This document shows positions 6,973-14,537 of a stretch of 16,749 bases of DNA, one piece after another. A program made the translations under genes and the position numbers. This DNA is from JBFHER01 sp041584055 (GTDB lineage: Bacteria; Bacteroidota; Bacteroidia; Bacteroidales; UBA5342): positions 1-16,749 of the forward strand of contig JBFHER010000059.1 in NCBI GenBank assembly GCA_041584055.1. The letters are read 5' to 3'. Below the pieces are notes generated by a model. It was not told the DNA's origin, searched no databases, and saw nothing but the letters and a program-made list of their open reading frames with translations. The stretch's first letter is position 1. The number at the start of each line of letters is the position of its first letter.

Positions 6973-7851
6973 ATGATAAAAAAAATTAGTCTTTTTGCAC
7001 TTGTGATCTTGTTAGCCGCTTGTGGGCAACAAAAGAAACCGGAGAAACAATCCACTGCGATGGAAGCAGATGTTAAAATTGAATTACTTTGGGCCACAGA
7101 CACCCTGTTACGTACGCCGGAATCGGTGATTTATGATGAGGAACGTGAATTTATTTATGTGTCGAATGTCAATGAGAATCCATGGGAAAAAGATGGCAAC
7201 GGCTTTATTTCAAGGATTGATAAAGAAGGCCATATTGTGGATCTGTTTTGGGTAGGTGGTTTGGACGGCCCCAAGGGCATGGCCATCGTGGATGAAATGC
7301 TGTATGTGGCAGACATTGATGCGCTAATAATTATAAACATGGTGACTGGAGAAATAGCACAACGGATTGAAATTGAGGGAGCAGTGAACCTCAATGATGT
7401 GACTTGTGATGCCAGAGGAAAGGTCTATTTAAGTGATTCAGGAGGCGGAAAGGTCTATGGTTATATTGATGGCAAGGTGGATGAGGTGGTAAGTGCTCTC
7501 GAAGGGCGCCCCAATGGCTTACGCGTGTTGAATGATCAGTTGTTGATTTTGAATTCAACCACTTCTGATTTAATTAAATTCGGCTTAACGGATGCCCAAC
7601 AAAATGAAGTTACAAAAGGTCTTGGACATGGGGATGGTGTGATGGAAACAAATGTAGAAGGGAGCTATGTGCTTTCTGATTGGCAGGGTCAGTTGTTTCA
7701 TTTTTCAGAAAAAGGAGGTCTGGTGAATCTTCAGGACTCACGAGAGGAAGGCGTGAATTCAGCAGACCTGTGGTTTATTAAAGAAACCAGTATGATGGTG
7801 GTTCCAACCTTTTTTGATAATCGCGTACTCGCATATCGATTGATTGAATAA
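6973..7851 (+). CDS. Lipoprotein with SMP-30/gluconolactonase-like beta-propeller
   Basis: A 292-residue predicted lipoprotein. The N-terminus (MIKKISLFALVILLAAC) is a lipoprotein signal peptide with lipobox LAAC, giving lipidated Cys17, so the protein is anchored to a cell-envelope membrane. The rest shows repeated short beta-propeller-like units with the patterns LYVADID, GKVYLSDSGGGKVYGY, GRPNGLRV and GSYVLSDWQGQLF, which resemble SMP-30/gluconolactonase/LRE-like repeats, including the Asn and Asp positions (NGL, SDSG) that bind a divalent metal in enzymes of that family. Whether it hydrolyses a lactone or only binds a ligand cannot be told. It is divergent from the truA-like gene and stands 136 bases ahead of a PLP-enzyme gene on the same strand; no functional link is evident. 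A near-consensus box TATTTTTA (6940-6947) precedes it but lacks the final G and a -33 TTG. Confidence 0.8.
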   Translation: MIKKISLFALVILLAACGQQKKPEKQSTAMEADVKIELLWATDTLLRTPESVIYDEEREFIYVSNVNENPWEKDGNGFISRIDKEGHIVDLFWVGGLDGPKGMAIVDEMLYVADIDALIIINMVTGEIAQRIEIEGAVNLNDVTCDARGKVYLSDSGGGKVYGYIDGKVDEVVSALEGRPNGLRVLNDQLLILNSTTSDLIKFGLTDAQQNEVTKGLGHGDGVMETNVEGSYVLSDWQGQLFHFSEKGGLVNLQDSREEGVNSADLWFIKETSMMVVPTFFDNRVLAYRLIE

Positions 7852-7921
7852 AAAGGTCTCATTGAAGTGACGGCATTTGTGTAAGGTAAACGTAGACGAA
7901 GCGATGATTGAACCTGTTTTT

Positions 7922-7949
7922 CAAGGAACAGCTTAAACCAAGTTCCTTG
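7922..7949. repeat. Inverted repeat upstream of the PLP enzyme gene
   Basis: CAAGGAAC (7922-7929) and GTTCCTTG (7942-7949) form a perfect 8-bp inverted repeat with a 12-base spacer. It lies 71 bases after the lipoprotein stop and 38 bases before the PLP-enzyme ATG. No T tract follows on the + strand, so it is a weak terminator candidate; it may be a leader hairpin or an operator. I do not recognise a SAM riboswitch class here. Confidence 0.4.
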
Positions 7950-7987
7950 TTAGTGTGTTAGTAGTGTTATCAGTTGAAAAAAATATT

Positions 7988-9229
7988 ATGAGTAAAAACA
8001 GTTTTACCACCAAATCTCTTAACGTTGCTTTTCCAAAGGATGATCCTCACAGGGCTTTACATATGCCAATTTATGAATCAGTGGCATTTGATTTTGAATC
8101 GTCCGAAGACATTGCCGCTAATTTCAGGGGTGAGCTTCCTGCGCACGTTTATTCACGCACTGGAAATCCAACGGTGGAATACCTGGAAGCTAAAATGAAA
8201 GCATTAACGGGTGCCCATAAAGTCATCGCGGTGGCTTCCGGCATGGCTGCAATTTCAACATCAATGCTTGCGATATGCAAAAATGGAGATAACATCATCA
8301 GCAGTAATCACCTTTTTGGACACACCTATGCCTTGTTTCAATCAAACATGAAAGATCTTGGAATAGAGGTGCGGTTTTGTGATTTATCCAAAAAGGATGA
8401 AATTGAAAAACGGATCGATGAAAATACAAAAGCGATATACTTTGAAACAGTAACCAATCCACAATTGGAGATTGCCAATATCTCGTTGTTAAATGAGATT
8501 GCTCGAAATAAGAATCTTGTATTGGTTGCGGACTCCACCCTTACACCTCCCAATGTGTTTCGTTCCATTGCGCATGGTGTGAATGTGGAAGTGATGTCCT
8601 CTACCAAGTATATTTCAGGAGGAGCCACTGCTGTGGGTGGTTTAATTCTGGACAATGGAAATTACGAGTGGACCGGGAATGGAAACCTGAAGATGCAGTG
8701 TGAAAAGTTTGGAAAAGATGCATTCTGGGCAAAGGCTAAAAAGAGTATCTTTCGGAATTTTGGTCCTTGCATGACCGCACACTCAGCATATTTTCAGATT
8801 CTAGGTTTGGATATGCTTGAGCTTCGTTTTGACCGAAGTTATTCCAATTGCATGCAATTGGGCACATTTTTTAAATCAGACTCCAGAATTAAAAGGGTAG
8901 ACTACCCCGGATTGCCCGATGCAGCCAACCATCAGTTGGCTGTGGATTTTTTTAACGGCAAGGCGGGAACAATAATGACCTTCGACCTTGAAACACAGGG
9001 AGCATGTTTTGCTTTCATGAATCAATTAAAGGTGATCAGACGGGCTACAAACCTAAACGATAATAAATCGCTGATCATCCATCCTTTCTCAACGATTTAC
9101 AACGAATTTCCAGAAGAGAAACGTTTGGAAATGGGAATACGTCCAACAATGATGCGATTGTCGGTGGGCATCGAAGACGCTGATGATTTGATAAATGACA
9201 TTCAACAGGCACTAGGGTTTCGTGAATAA
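7988..9229 (+). CDS. Cys/Met-metabolism PLP-dependent enzyme (gamma-family)
   Basis: A 413-residue cytoplasmic enzyme of the cystathionine gamma-synthase/O-acyl-homoserine sulfhydrylase/methionine gamma-lyase fold. Motifs are YSRTGNPT (Tyr55 and Arg57 bind the PLP phosphate of the partner subunit), SGMAAI (84-89), TNPQLEI with Asn157, Asp182 in VADSTLTPP, and the Schiff-base Lys207 in SSTKYISGGATAVGG. The GG-x-x-VGG-hydrophobic-D stretch looks more like the sulfhydrylase branch than methionine gamma-lyase. Phe110 (HLFGHTY) replaces the active-site Tyr of methionine gamma-lyase and cystathionine gamma-synthase, a feature I recall in some MetZ-type sulfhydrylases. Likely roles are homocysteine synthesis from an acyl-homoserine, or sulfur amino-acid breakdown. 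The ATG at 7988 is chosen over an in-frame GTG at 7955, whose extra residues are unlike the family. No other methionine gene is adjacent. Confidence 0.87.
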   Translation: MSKNSFTTKSLNVAFPKDDPHRALHMPIYESVAFDFESSEDIAANFRGELPAHVYSRTGNPTVEYLEAKMKALTGAHKVIAVASGMAAISTSMLAICKNGDNIISSNHLFGHTYALFQSNMKDLGIEVRFCDLSKKDEIEKRIDENTKAIYFETVTNPQLEIANISLLNEIARNKNLVLVADSTLTPPNVFRSIAHGVNVEVMSSTKYISGGATAVGGLILDNGNYEWTGNGNLKMQCEKFGKDAFWAKAKKSIFRNFGPCMTAHSAYFQILGLDMLELRFDRSYSNCMQLGTFFKSDSRIKRVDYPGLPDAANHQLAVDFFNGKAGTIMTFDLETQGACFAFMNQLKVIRRATNLNDNKSLIIHPFSTIYNEFPEEKRLEMGIRPTMMRLSVGIEDADDLINDIQQALGFRE

Positions 9230-9411
9230 ATTGTTTTTTCAAGCGATATACAGTAGCTTTCAACGCCGGCATTTTGCTTTACAGCGCATGACGCTTATCA
9301 GCGGTTTCCGGATGCCTGCTTCACCATTTGCATGTGTTTATGCAGGTCCCGGAACATTACAAACACAGGGCTTAAATCAAAAACTGTCCCATCCATTCAA
9401 TAAATCTTTAT

Positions 9412-9419
9412 TACCTTTG
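9412..9419 (+). promoter_or_regulatory. -7 box of the coaD promoter
   Basis: TACCTTTG matches TAnnTTTG exactly and is identical to the box ahead of the truA-like gene. Transcription would start at about 9424, giving a leader of about 28 bases that holds GAGGAG (9440-9445). No clear TTG is found 19-21 bases upstream. The rest of 9230-9411 holds nothing I recognise. Confidence 0.5.
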
Positions 9420-9451
9420 CTTGTCGACATTAATTTAGTGAGGAGATGTAT

Positions 9452-9925
9452 ATGAAGCGAAAAGCGATTTTCCCGGGAAGTTTTGATCCCTTTACCATCG
9501 GTCATGAGTCCATCGTAAAACGAGGCCTGGAATTGTTTGATGAACTCATCATTGGGGTGGGTTACAATGCAAATAAAAATACACTTTTCTCTCAGGACGC
9601 CAGGGAAGAAATGATCCGTGACGTTTTTAAGGACGAACCTCGCATAGTTGTAAAGGGGTACAAGGGATTGACTGTGGATTTTGCACTGGAGAACAACGCT
9701 CAATTTATTCTTCGGGGGATACGCACCTCGGCTGATTTTGAATACGAGCGCGCCATTGCACAGGTGAATCGTAAGATGTCGGGGATAGAGTCCGTTTTCT
9801 TATTGACCACACCCGAACATACCCCGGTTAATTCGGGCATTGTAAGGGATGTATTGCGACATGGGGGAAATGTATCAATGTTTATTCCTGAGAAGATAGA
9901 TTTAAAAAAATATTTAAACGACTGA
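9452..9925 (+). CDS. coaD: Pantetheine-phosphate adenylyltransferase
   Basis: CoaD transfers AMP from ATP to 4'-phosphopantetheine, making dephospho-CoA, the penultimate step of coenzyme A synthesis in the cytoplasm. The protein starts AIFPGSFDPFTIGH, which contains the nucleotidyltransferase T-x-GH motif (TIGH, residues 15-18) and the FDP motif; LRGIRTSADFEYE is the second diagnostic CoaD block, followed by ESVFLLTTPEHTPVNSGIVRDV, which replaces the usual ISS-containing segment with VNS. The 157-residue length is normal. The ATG at 9452 is preferred to the in-frame ATG at 9446 because GAGGAG at 9440-9445 is 6 bases from the former and abuts the latter. The next gene, a secreted protease, starts 2 bases after the stop codon. 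Confidence 0.96.
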   Translation: MKRKAIFPGSFDPFTIGHESIVKRGLELFDELIIGVGYNANKNTLFSQDAREEMIRDVFKDEPRIVVKGYKGLTVDFALENNAQFILRGIRTSADFEYERAIAQVNRKMSGIESVFLLTTPEHTPVNSGIVRDVLRHGGNVSMFIPEKIDLKKYLND

Positions 9926-9927
9926 GT

Positions 9928-12531
9928 ATGTTTCGTCGAATTGTTGCAGGATTGGTGGGGGTGATGTTTACTGTTCTTTTAATGGGACAAAACGACGAAT
10001 CCAAAGCGCCCTTAAGTGAAGATTACCAGGACTACCTGGAAAGGCCTGAGAATTACCGTACCGGATACATTCCGCACCCGTTTAAAATGTCATTTGAAAA
10101 GAAGGTGCAGAAAGGAGTGACCATGTATCCTGAAGTGTTTGATTTAAGGGAAGAGAATGCAGTTACTTCAATAAAGGATCAGGGCTCTTACGGCACGTGT
10201 TGGGCTTTTGCCGCACTTGCATCCATCGAATCAACCTGGCTCCGGTCCACAGGCATAACCTACGACTTCTCTGAACGGAATATGGCACATTGTCATGGTT
10301 TTGAATGGGGCCCTGAGGAAGGAGGGAACTCAACCCTTGCTGCATCTTACCTCACCAGACTTACGGGACCGTATTTAGAAGCACAGGATCCTTATGGCAA
10401 CATGGGCGTATCCGGATGTGTTGATTTTGGAGATACGATCTTACCGCAGGCCTATGTGACAAACTACATTGTGACGGGAGGTGTGGAAATGACGAAATAC
10501 ATGATATACAAATATGGTGCTGTTGCCACCTCCATGAGTACTGATAATTTTTATTCAAATTATAATTCATACGACAACACGTTTTACTACAAGGGCAGCA
10601 GTGGCGTGGATCATGGCGTAAGCATTGTGGGTTGGAATGATACAATCAAAGTGACAGGCAGTAGTTCCGGTACGCCTGCCTCACCCGGTGTTTGGATTGT
10701 GAAAAACTCATGGGGCCTTAGTTTTGGGGAGCAGGGATATTTTTATGTGTCATATGAGGATTCTCATGTTGGGGCAAAGGTGAGCCTTTATCCCGAACGA
10801 TTGGAAGTGAACGAAATTGATACCCTTTACATGTTCGATGATCTTGGTGCGGTTGGATCGCATGGTTTTCCTGAAGCCGAAAACAGGGAGCTTGCATATG
10901 CACTGACCAAATTTACAGCACCTCGTACCCAATTGCTCAATCGCTTAGGCACCTTTGTGAGCACAGGAGGAACGATGTTAGAATTTGTGGTGGCAAAATC
11001 CTGGGATGGAATACAATTGTCTGATACAATCGGCGAGTTTTACAACCTGGTTTGTCGCTTTCCCGGGTATTATTCATTTGAAACTTCACTTGAAATAGAC
11101 AGTGGCGACTTTTATGTGATGGCCAAGTACAAGACACCCGGCTATAATTATCCCATTCCGGTCGAAGAAAGGGAGTCAGGCTTTGCCATTCCAGTCCTGG
11201 AAACCGGAAATCAGTGGGCAAGCAGTGATGGCGTAGACTGGAAATCATTTGGTGCGCTGGGAGAATATAAAAAAGATTTATGCATACGGGCTTATGCGAA
11301 GAACATGGATGAGATCACTGCTTCGTTTGTGGCTGACCGGAAGATCTATTGCCTGGGCATGGAAACGCAGTTAATTAATCAGTCAGTAGGCATGGCCGAT
11401 TCATTCATCTGGAAAATCAAAGGTGCCCATTTGGATACAAGCGTTGTATCATATCAAATATGGGATACGGTTAAGATTGCATTTGATGTTCCGGGCTTAA
11501 AGACCGTACGGTTAATTGCCTTTGGTGCTGATACAAAAGATACGCTGCTGCGCACCAACTATATAGAAGTTGTTGAATCTCCTGAAGTATATATCAGCTT
11601 GAATGGAACCAGAAGTACCGTGGCCAGAGGAAAGCCGGTGACACTCACGGCCTTTGGCGCAGAAGATTATCTCTGGGATTTGGGGGATGGCAAGTGGACA
11701 TTGACGGATCAGGTAATAAAACTGGTGCCGGAAAATGAAACGCAATGGATAAAAGTAAAGGGCCTTTTGGGATCCTGTTCCTCCACCGATTCATTATTGA
11801 TAACAACCGTGGTTGTTGAGCACGATGACATCAAGGATGCCAAGTACCTTCTGGTGAATACGGAATATGGGCCATTTTCGAATCGTTATGCAACCGTTGA
11901 AGATGACGAGCCAGCACCGGACGAAGGGGATTGCGATACACAATCAACCTGGTGCGTTGAAGGAGGGTTACATAATTCAATTTGGTTCAGGTTTGAAGCA
12001 CCTATTACGGGTGAAGTCTCCGTGTATAGCTTTGGCTTTGACAATCAACTTGCATTGTACGAGGCAACAGCCACCGGTGGATGGGAAGATATCCTGTCCG
12101 GTGATCCGGCAAAGTATCGTTTGATTGCCGCCAACGATGACGCCCATGATGTTGATTATTCTGCTGAAATTGATAAGGTGAGCGGTTTAACTCCTGGTAA
12201 AACCTATTGGATTCAATCGGATGGTTCTGCGGGAGGGGATGAAGGTGAAATTAGCATCGAAGTGAAGGCAAGCTTGCCCACATTGACACGCTTCCCAATT
12301 ATTGTAAGACCAAATCCGTACATGGAATCAATGACCGTTGATATCCGGGGCTTAAATCTTGAAAATGCACATCTAAAAGTGTATTCAATGGAGGGGCGTT
12401 GCGTATTGAATAAAACGGTTTCAGACTATTTCTATACGTTTGACCGCAGCAGCCTTGCACCCGGGCATTACATTCTTGAGATTCGTGCAGAAAGTACTTA
12501 TTACAGAACAAAATTTACATGCATTGATTAA
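9928..12531 (+). CDS. Secreted papain-family (C1A) cysteine protease with T9SS sorting domain
   Basis: An 867-residue multidomain exported protease. A signal peptide (about residues 1-21) is followed by a short pro-region and a papain-type catalytic domain (about 65-290). The catalytic set is complete: Gln85 (oxyanion hole) and Cys91 in DQGSYGTCWAF, His229 in VDHGVSIVGW, and Asn260 in KNSWG. Next comes a domain of about 150 residues resembling the lectin-like module often fused to bacterial C1 peptidases (about 300-455), then two PKD/Ig-like segments (about 465-610, with YLWDLGDG) and a beta-sandwich region with WFRFEAP and LTPGKTYWIQSDG (about 630-780). The last 80 or so residues (VRPNP, LKVYSMEGR, LAPGHYILEI) are a T9SS type A sorting domain, so it is probably released or attached at the cell surface. 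Substrate unknown. It starts 2 bases after coaD, so is probably on the same transcript. Confidence 0.92.
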   Translation: MFRRIVAGLVGVMFTVLLMGQNDESKAPLSEDYQDYLERPENYRTGYIPHPFKMSFEKKVQKGVTMYPEVFDLREENAVTSIKDQGSYGTCWAFAALASIESTWLRSTGITYDFSERNMAHCHGFEWGPEEGGNSTLAASYLTRLTGPYLEAQDPYGNMGVSGCVDFGDTILPQAYVTNYIVTGGVEMTKYMIYKYGAVATSMSTDNFYSNYNSYDNTFYYKGSSGVDHGVSIVGWNDTIKVTGSSSGTPASPGVWIVKNSWGLSFGEQGYFYVSYEDSHVGAKVSLYPERLEVNEIDTLYMFDDLGAVGSHGFPEAENRELAYALTKFTAPRTQLLNRLGTFVSTGGTMLEFVVAKSWDGIQLSDTIGEFYNLVCRFPGYYSFETSLEIDSGDFYVMAKYKTPGYNYPIPVEERESGFAIPVLETGNQWASSDGVDWKSFGALGEYKKDLCIRAYAKNMDEITASFVADRKIYCLGMETQLINQSVGMADSFIWKIKGAHLDTSVVSYQIWDTVKIAFDVPGLKTVRLIAFGADTKDTLLRTNYIEVVESPEVYISLNGTRSTVARGKPVTLTAFGAEDYLWDLGDGKWTLTDQVIKLVPENETQWIKVKGLLGSCSSTDSLLITTVVVEHDDIKDAKYLLVNTEYGPFSNRYATVEDDEPAPDEGDCDTQSTWCVEGGLHNSIWFRFEAPITGEVSVYSFGFDNQLALYEATATGGWEDILSGDPAKYRLIAANDDAHDVDYSAEIDKVSGLTPGKTYWIQSDGSAGGDEGEISIEVKASLPTLTRFPIIVRPNPYMESMTVDIRGLNLENAHLKVYSMEGRCVLNKTVSDYFYTFDRSSLAPGHYILEIRAESTYYRTKFTCID

Positions 12532-12579
12532 TTAGAACCATTGATTATTGTTTGTAATAGATTGCAAATCAGACTGATA

Positions 12580-12587
12580 TAATTTTG
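12580..12587 (+). promoter_or_regulatory. -7 box ahead of the DUF6515-like gene
   Basis: TAATTTTG fits TAnnTTTG. Transcription would start at about 12592, leaving a leader of about 52 bases before the ATG at 12645. TTG-containing sequences upstream (12551-12554 and 12562-12564) lie at 25 and 15 bases, not the optimal 19-21. Confidence 0.4.
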
Positions 12588-12644
12588 GCATGGCTTTTGT
12601 TTTATTTGAGACAAATTACATTGTTTCACTTAAAATACAGAGCC

Positions 12645-13328
12645 ATGAAAGCACAAACAATTATTCGGATAGCAGGATTAACCATCCTGATGAGCTTGAC
12701 TTCAGTTGGAATGGCAAATGCGCAAGACAGCAGGGGAAGAACTTCAGAGAACAGATCAAACGGGGTGATAAAATATAAAATCAACGATGGTGTGGATCAA
12801 ACGTCCAGACAAACACCAGCGACGGTATATAAACCCGGCAAAACCAGTAATAAACCTGCAACGGTGAAAGGTCATTCTGCAACATCAGTTGAGCGAAAAG
12901 CGCAGGAGAGAAGGCCATCACAACCTGTGGTTGTACACCAAAAGAGCACCCCACAGCAAAAGCACCCCAAGATTAAAACAGGGAGCAGTCACTCAAGCTG
13001 GAACAACAATTACAATTACCGACCAGTGAATTTGGGACACGGGCAAAACTATCATAAGCCGCATCCTCAAAACAGGTATCCTCACCTGACCATGAATTTG
13101 CCAGGTGGATTTTACGGTTTCCACATTGACGGAATTCGTTATTACCATCACGACGGTTACTTCTACACCAGACATCCTCATCACAATGGCTACGTGTTAA
13201 CCACTTTGCCAAAGTACTTCCGACATATTCCGGCAGGATCCATAAAAGTAGTCATCGATGGCCGCGTGTATTTCAGATACCACGATTTATTTTTCCGACA
13301 CACAGTATTTGGCTTTAAACTGGTTTAG
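12645..13328 (+). CDS. Secreted basic protein with duplicated DUF6515-like motif
   Basis: A 227-residue exported protein of unknown function. The start at ATG 12645 gives a clean signal peptide (MKAQTIIRIAGL to about residue 26, MANA|QDS); upstream in-frame codons would bury it, and the predicted promoter box at 12580-12587 also argues against the TTG at 12585. The middle (about 27-150) is low-complexity, rich in Lys, Arg, Gln, Ser, Pro and His, and probably disordered. The C-terminal part holds two related units: residues about 155-184 (FHIDGIRYYHHDGYFY) and about 198-227 (VVIDGRVYFRYHDLFF). Both read hydrophobic-D-G-x-x-Y-aromatic-x-x-H/D, the G-V-x-YYY-x-x-G-x-Y/FY pattern I associate with DUF6515. 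It stands alone between a weak promoter and a strong terminator. It may bind the envelope or a metal, but nothing in the sequence proves it. Confidence 0.82.
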   Translation: MKAQTIIRIAGLTILMSLTSVGMANAQDSRGRTSENRSNGVIKYKINDGVDQTSRQTPATVYKPGKTSNKPATVKGHSATSVERKAQERRPSQPVVVHQKSTPQQKHPKIKTGSSHSSWNNNYNYRPVNLGHGQNYHKPHPQNRYPHLTMNLPGGFYGFHIDGIRYYHHDGYFYTRHPHHNGYVLTTLPKYFRHIPAGSIKVVIDGRVYFRYHDLFFRHTVFGFKLV

Positions 13329-13362
13329 TGTGGTGGATTTGAGTTAGGGTTTAGTTTGTAGG

Positions 13363-13397
13363 AAATCCCTCTTGCTTCGGCAGAGGGATTTTTTTTT
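13363..13397 (+). terminator. Strong intrinsic terminator after the DUF6515-like gene
   Basis: AAATCCCTCT (13363-13372) pairs with AGAGGGATTT (13382-13391), extended past a single bulged T by GC pairing with GC around a TTCG tetraloop closed by C-G. A run of nine Ts (13389-13397) follows. This is a textbook + strand rho-independent terminator 34 bases after the stop codon. Confidence 0.93.
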
Positions 13398-13522
13398 GCG
13401 GTAAGCACCATGAGGGATACTCGGTTTTTGTTGTTCCAATTCAATGGATTCCTCCTTGTGTCTTCACTTGTTTTTCATCTGTATTACTCCTAAAACCCGG
13501 ATGATGATGTTCCTAACAATTA

Positions 13523-13537
13523 TCACATCGCATGTGA
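13523..13537. promoter_or_regulatory. Short palindrome upstream of the RluB-type gene, possible operator
   Basis: TCACAT (13523-13528), CGC, ATGTGA (13532-13537) is a perfect 6-3-6 inverted repeat. It sits where the -33 element would lie relative to the box at 13549-13556. The half-sites recall CRP/FNR-type TGTGA elements but are arranged the other way round. The remainder of the 13398-13574 gap holds nothing else I recognise. Confidence 0.35.
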
Positions 13538-13548
13538 CAAATTTTTCT

Positions 13549-13556
13549 CACCTTTG
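13549..13556 (+). promoter_or_regulatory. Near-consensus -7 box for the rRNA pseudouridine synthase gene
   Basis: CACCTTTG differs from TAnnTTTG only at the first base. Transcription would start about 13561, 14 bases before the ATG, with a purine-rich AAAGAAAG just ahead of the start codon. No TTG is visible at the -33 distance. Confidence 0.35.
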
Positions 13557-13574
13557 CAGTCTAATTAAAGAAAG

Positions 13575-14495
13575 ATGAATCAGGATAAAAATAAAGGCAA
13601 AAGAAAGCCGGAAGGACAAAAAAGAATTGGGAAAAGTAAGGTTGAGAAATTCAAGAAAAAGAACAAGCATTTTTTAAAGGATGTTTCTGATACCTCTGTT
13701 AGTCCGGAAGAACGTCGTAAGAAGTTCGGAAAAAAAGAACTGGGGAAGCGACCATCCGGAAAATCAAATCCTAATTTTTATGATGAAGAGCTGCGTTTGA
13801 ACCGTTTTCTGGCCAATGCCGGCATTTGTTCCCGCCGTGAGGCCGACACCCTGATTGCCCAGGGATTGGTAACCGTCAACGGCACCGTGGTGACGGCGCT
13901 TGGGACAAAGGTGAAGCGGGAGGATGATGTGCGGTATGACGGACGTAAGCTTTTGGCGGAGAATAAAGTATACATCCTGATGAACAAGCCAAAAGATGTT
14001 GTTACAACGTTGAAAGATCCGCATGCAAAACGCACCGTTTTCGATTTAATAAAAGATGTATGTGACGAGCGCGTATATCCAGTGGGACGCCTGGATAGAA
14101 ACACCACAGGTGTTTTGCTTTTAACCAATGATGGTGAGTTGACGGATCGTCTGACACATCCAAAATACGGGAAAAAGAAGATATACCATGCATTTCTTGA
14201 TAATCCGGTGAGCAAACAGGATTTGGAAAAATTGCTCGAAGGCATTAAGCTGGAAGACGGAACAAAGATAGCCGCCGATGAAGTTGGTTTTGTTGATGAA
14301 GGGGATCGACGTCAGGTAGGCCTTGAAATTCATTCAGGTCAGAACCGTGTTGTACGCCGCATGTTTGAGTCCATTGGATACAATGTCGTTAAGCTTGATC
14401 GTGTGTATTTTGCAGGCTTAACAAAGAAGAACGTGCCAAGGGGTAAATTTCGCTTCCTTACAGAGCAAGAGGTGAATATGCTTAGAATGGTGTAA
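13575..14495 (+). CDS. RsuA/RluB-family rRNA pseudouridine synthase
   Basis: A 306-residue cytoplasmic enzyme that isomerises a specific uridine in ribosomal RNA to pseudouridine; RluB acts on 23S and RsuA on 16S. Residues 1 to about 70 are a very basic Lys/Arg-rich tail, probably disordered and RNA-binding. An S4 RNA-binding domain starts at 74 (RLNRFLANAGICSRREAD). The catalytic domain carries YILMNKPKDVVTT, the RsuA-family motif PVGRLDRNTTGVLLLTNDG with nucleophile Asp174, and the conserved HSGQNRVVRRM-E segment (RluB/RsuA type, not RluA). The overall order matches RluB more than RsuA, but the target cannot be settled by eye. The start at 13575 follows a purine-rich stretch. The aminopeptidase P gene begins 42 bases after its stop on the same strand, so the two may be co-transcribed. 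Confidence 0.92.
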   Translation: MNQDKNKGKRKPEGQKRIGKSKVEKFKKKNKHFLKDVSDTSVSPEERRKKFGKKELGKRPSGKSNPNFYDEELRLNRFLANAGICSRREADTLIAQGLVTVNGTVVTALGTKVKREDDVRYDGRKLLAENKVYILMNKPKDVVTTLKDPHAKRTVFDLIKDVCDERVYPVGRLDRNTTGVLLLTNDGELTDRLTHPKYGKKKIYHAFLDNPVSKQDLEKLLEGIKLEDGTKIAADEVGFVDEGDRRQVGLEIHSGQNRVVRRMFESIGYNVVKLDRVYFAGLTKKNVPRGKFRFLTEQEVNMLRMV

Positions 14496-14537
14496 GCCAA
14501 ATTGATTTTTCAACATAAAAACTAAAATCAAGTGACT

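Noticed and set aside
7955..7987. GTG at 7955 as start of the PLP enzyme
   Set aside because: The 11 extra residues (VLSVEKNI and so on) are unlike the family, while the ATG at 7988 gives a normal N-terminus.
7852..7987. SAM riboswitch ahead of the PLP enzyme gene
   Set aside because: I could not match the SAM-I or SAM-II conserved core; only a simple inverted repeat is visible.
9299..9354. CCTGC/GCAGG inverted pairing in the coaD upstream region
   Set aside because: Only 5 bp with a loop over 20 bases; expected by chance.
9222..9455. Open frame of 77 codons between the PLP enzyme and coaD
   Set aside because: It overlaps both neighbours, has no recognisable motif and a composition unlike a protein, and spans the coaD promoter box.
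13329..13430. Possible short minus-strand gene after an AGGAGGAAT-like site near 13449-13460
   Set aside because: The frame would run through the terminator hairpin, ATG placement is poor, and the peptide is low-complexity.
13778..14245. 155-codon minus-strand frame within the pseudouridine synthase gene
   Set aside because: It is antisense to the S4 and catalytic motifs of a well-supported gene and has no family-like features.
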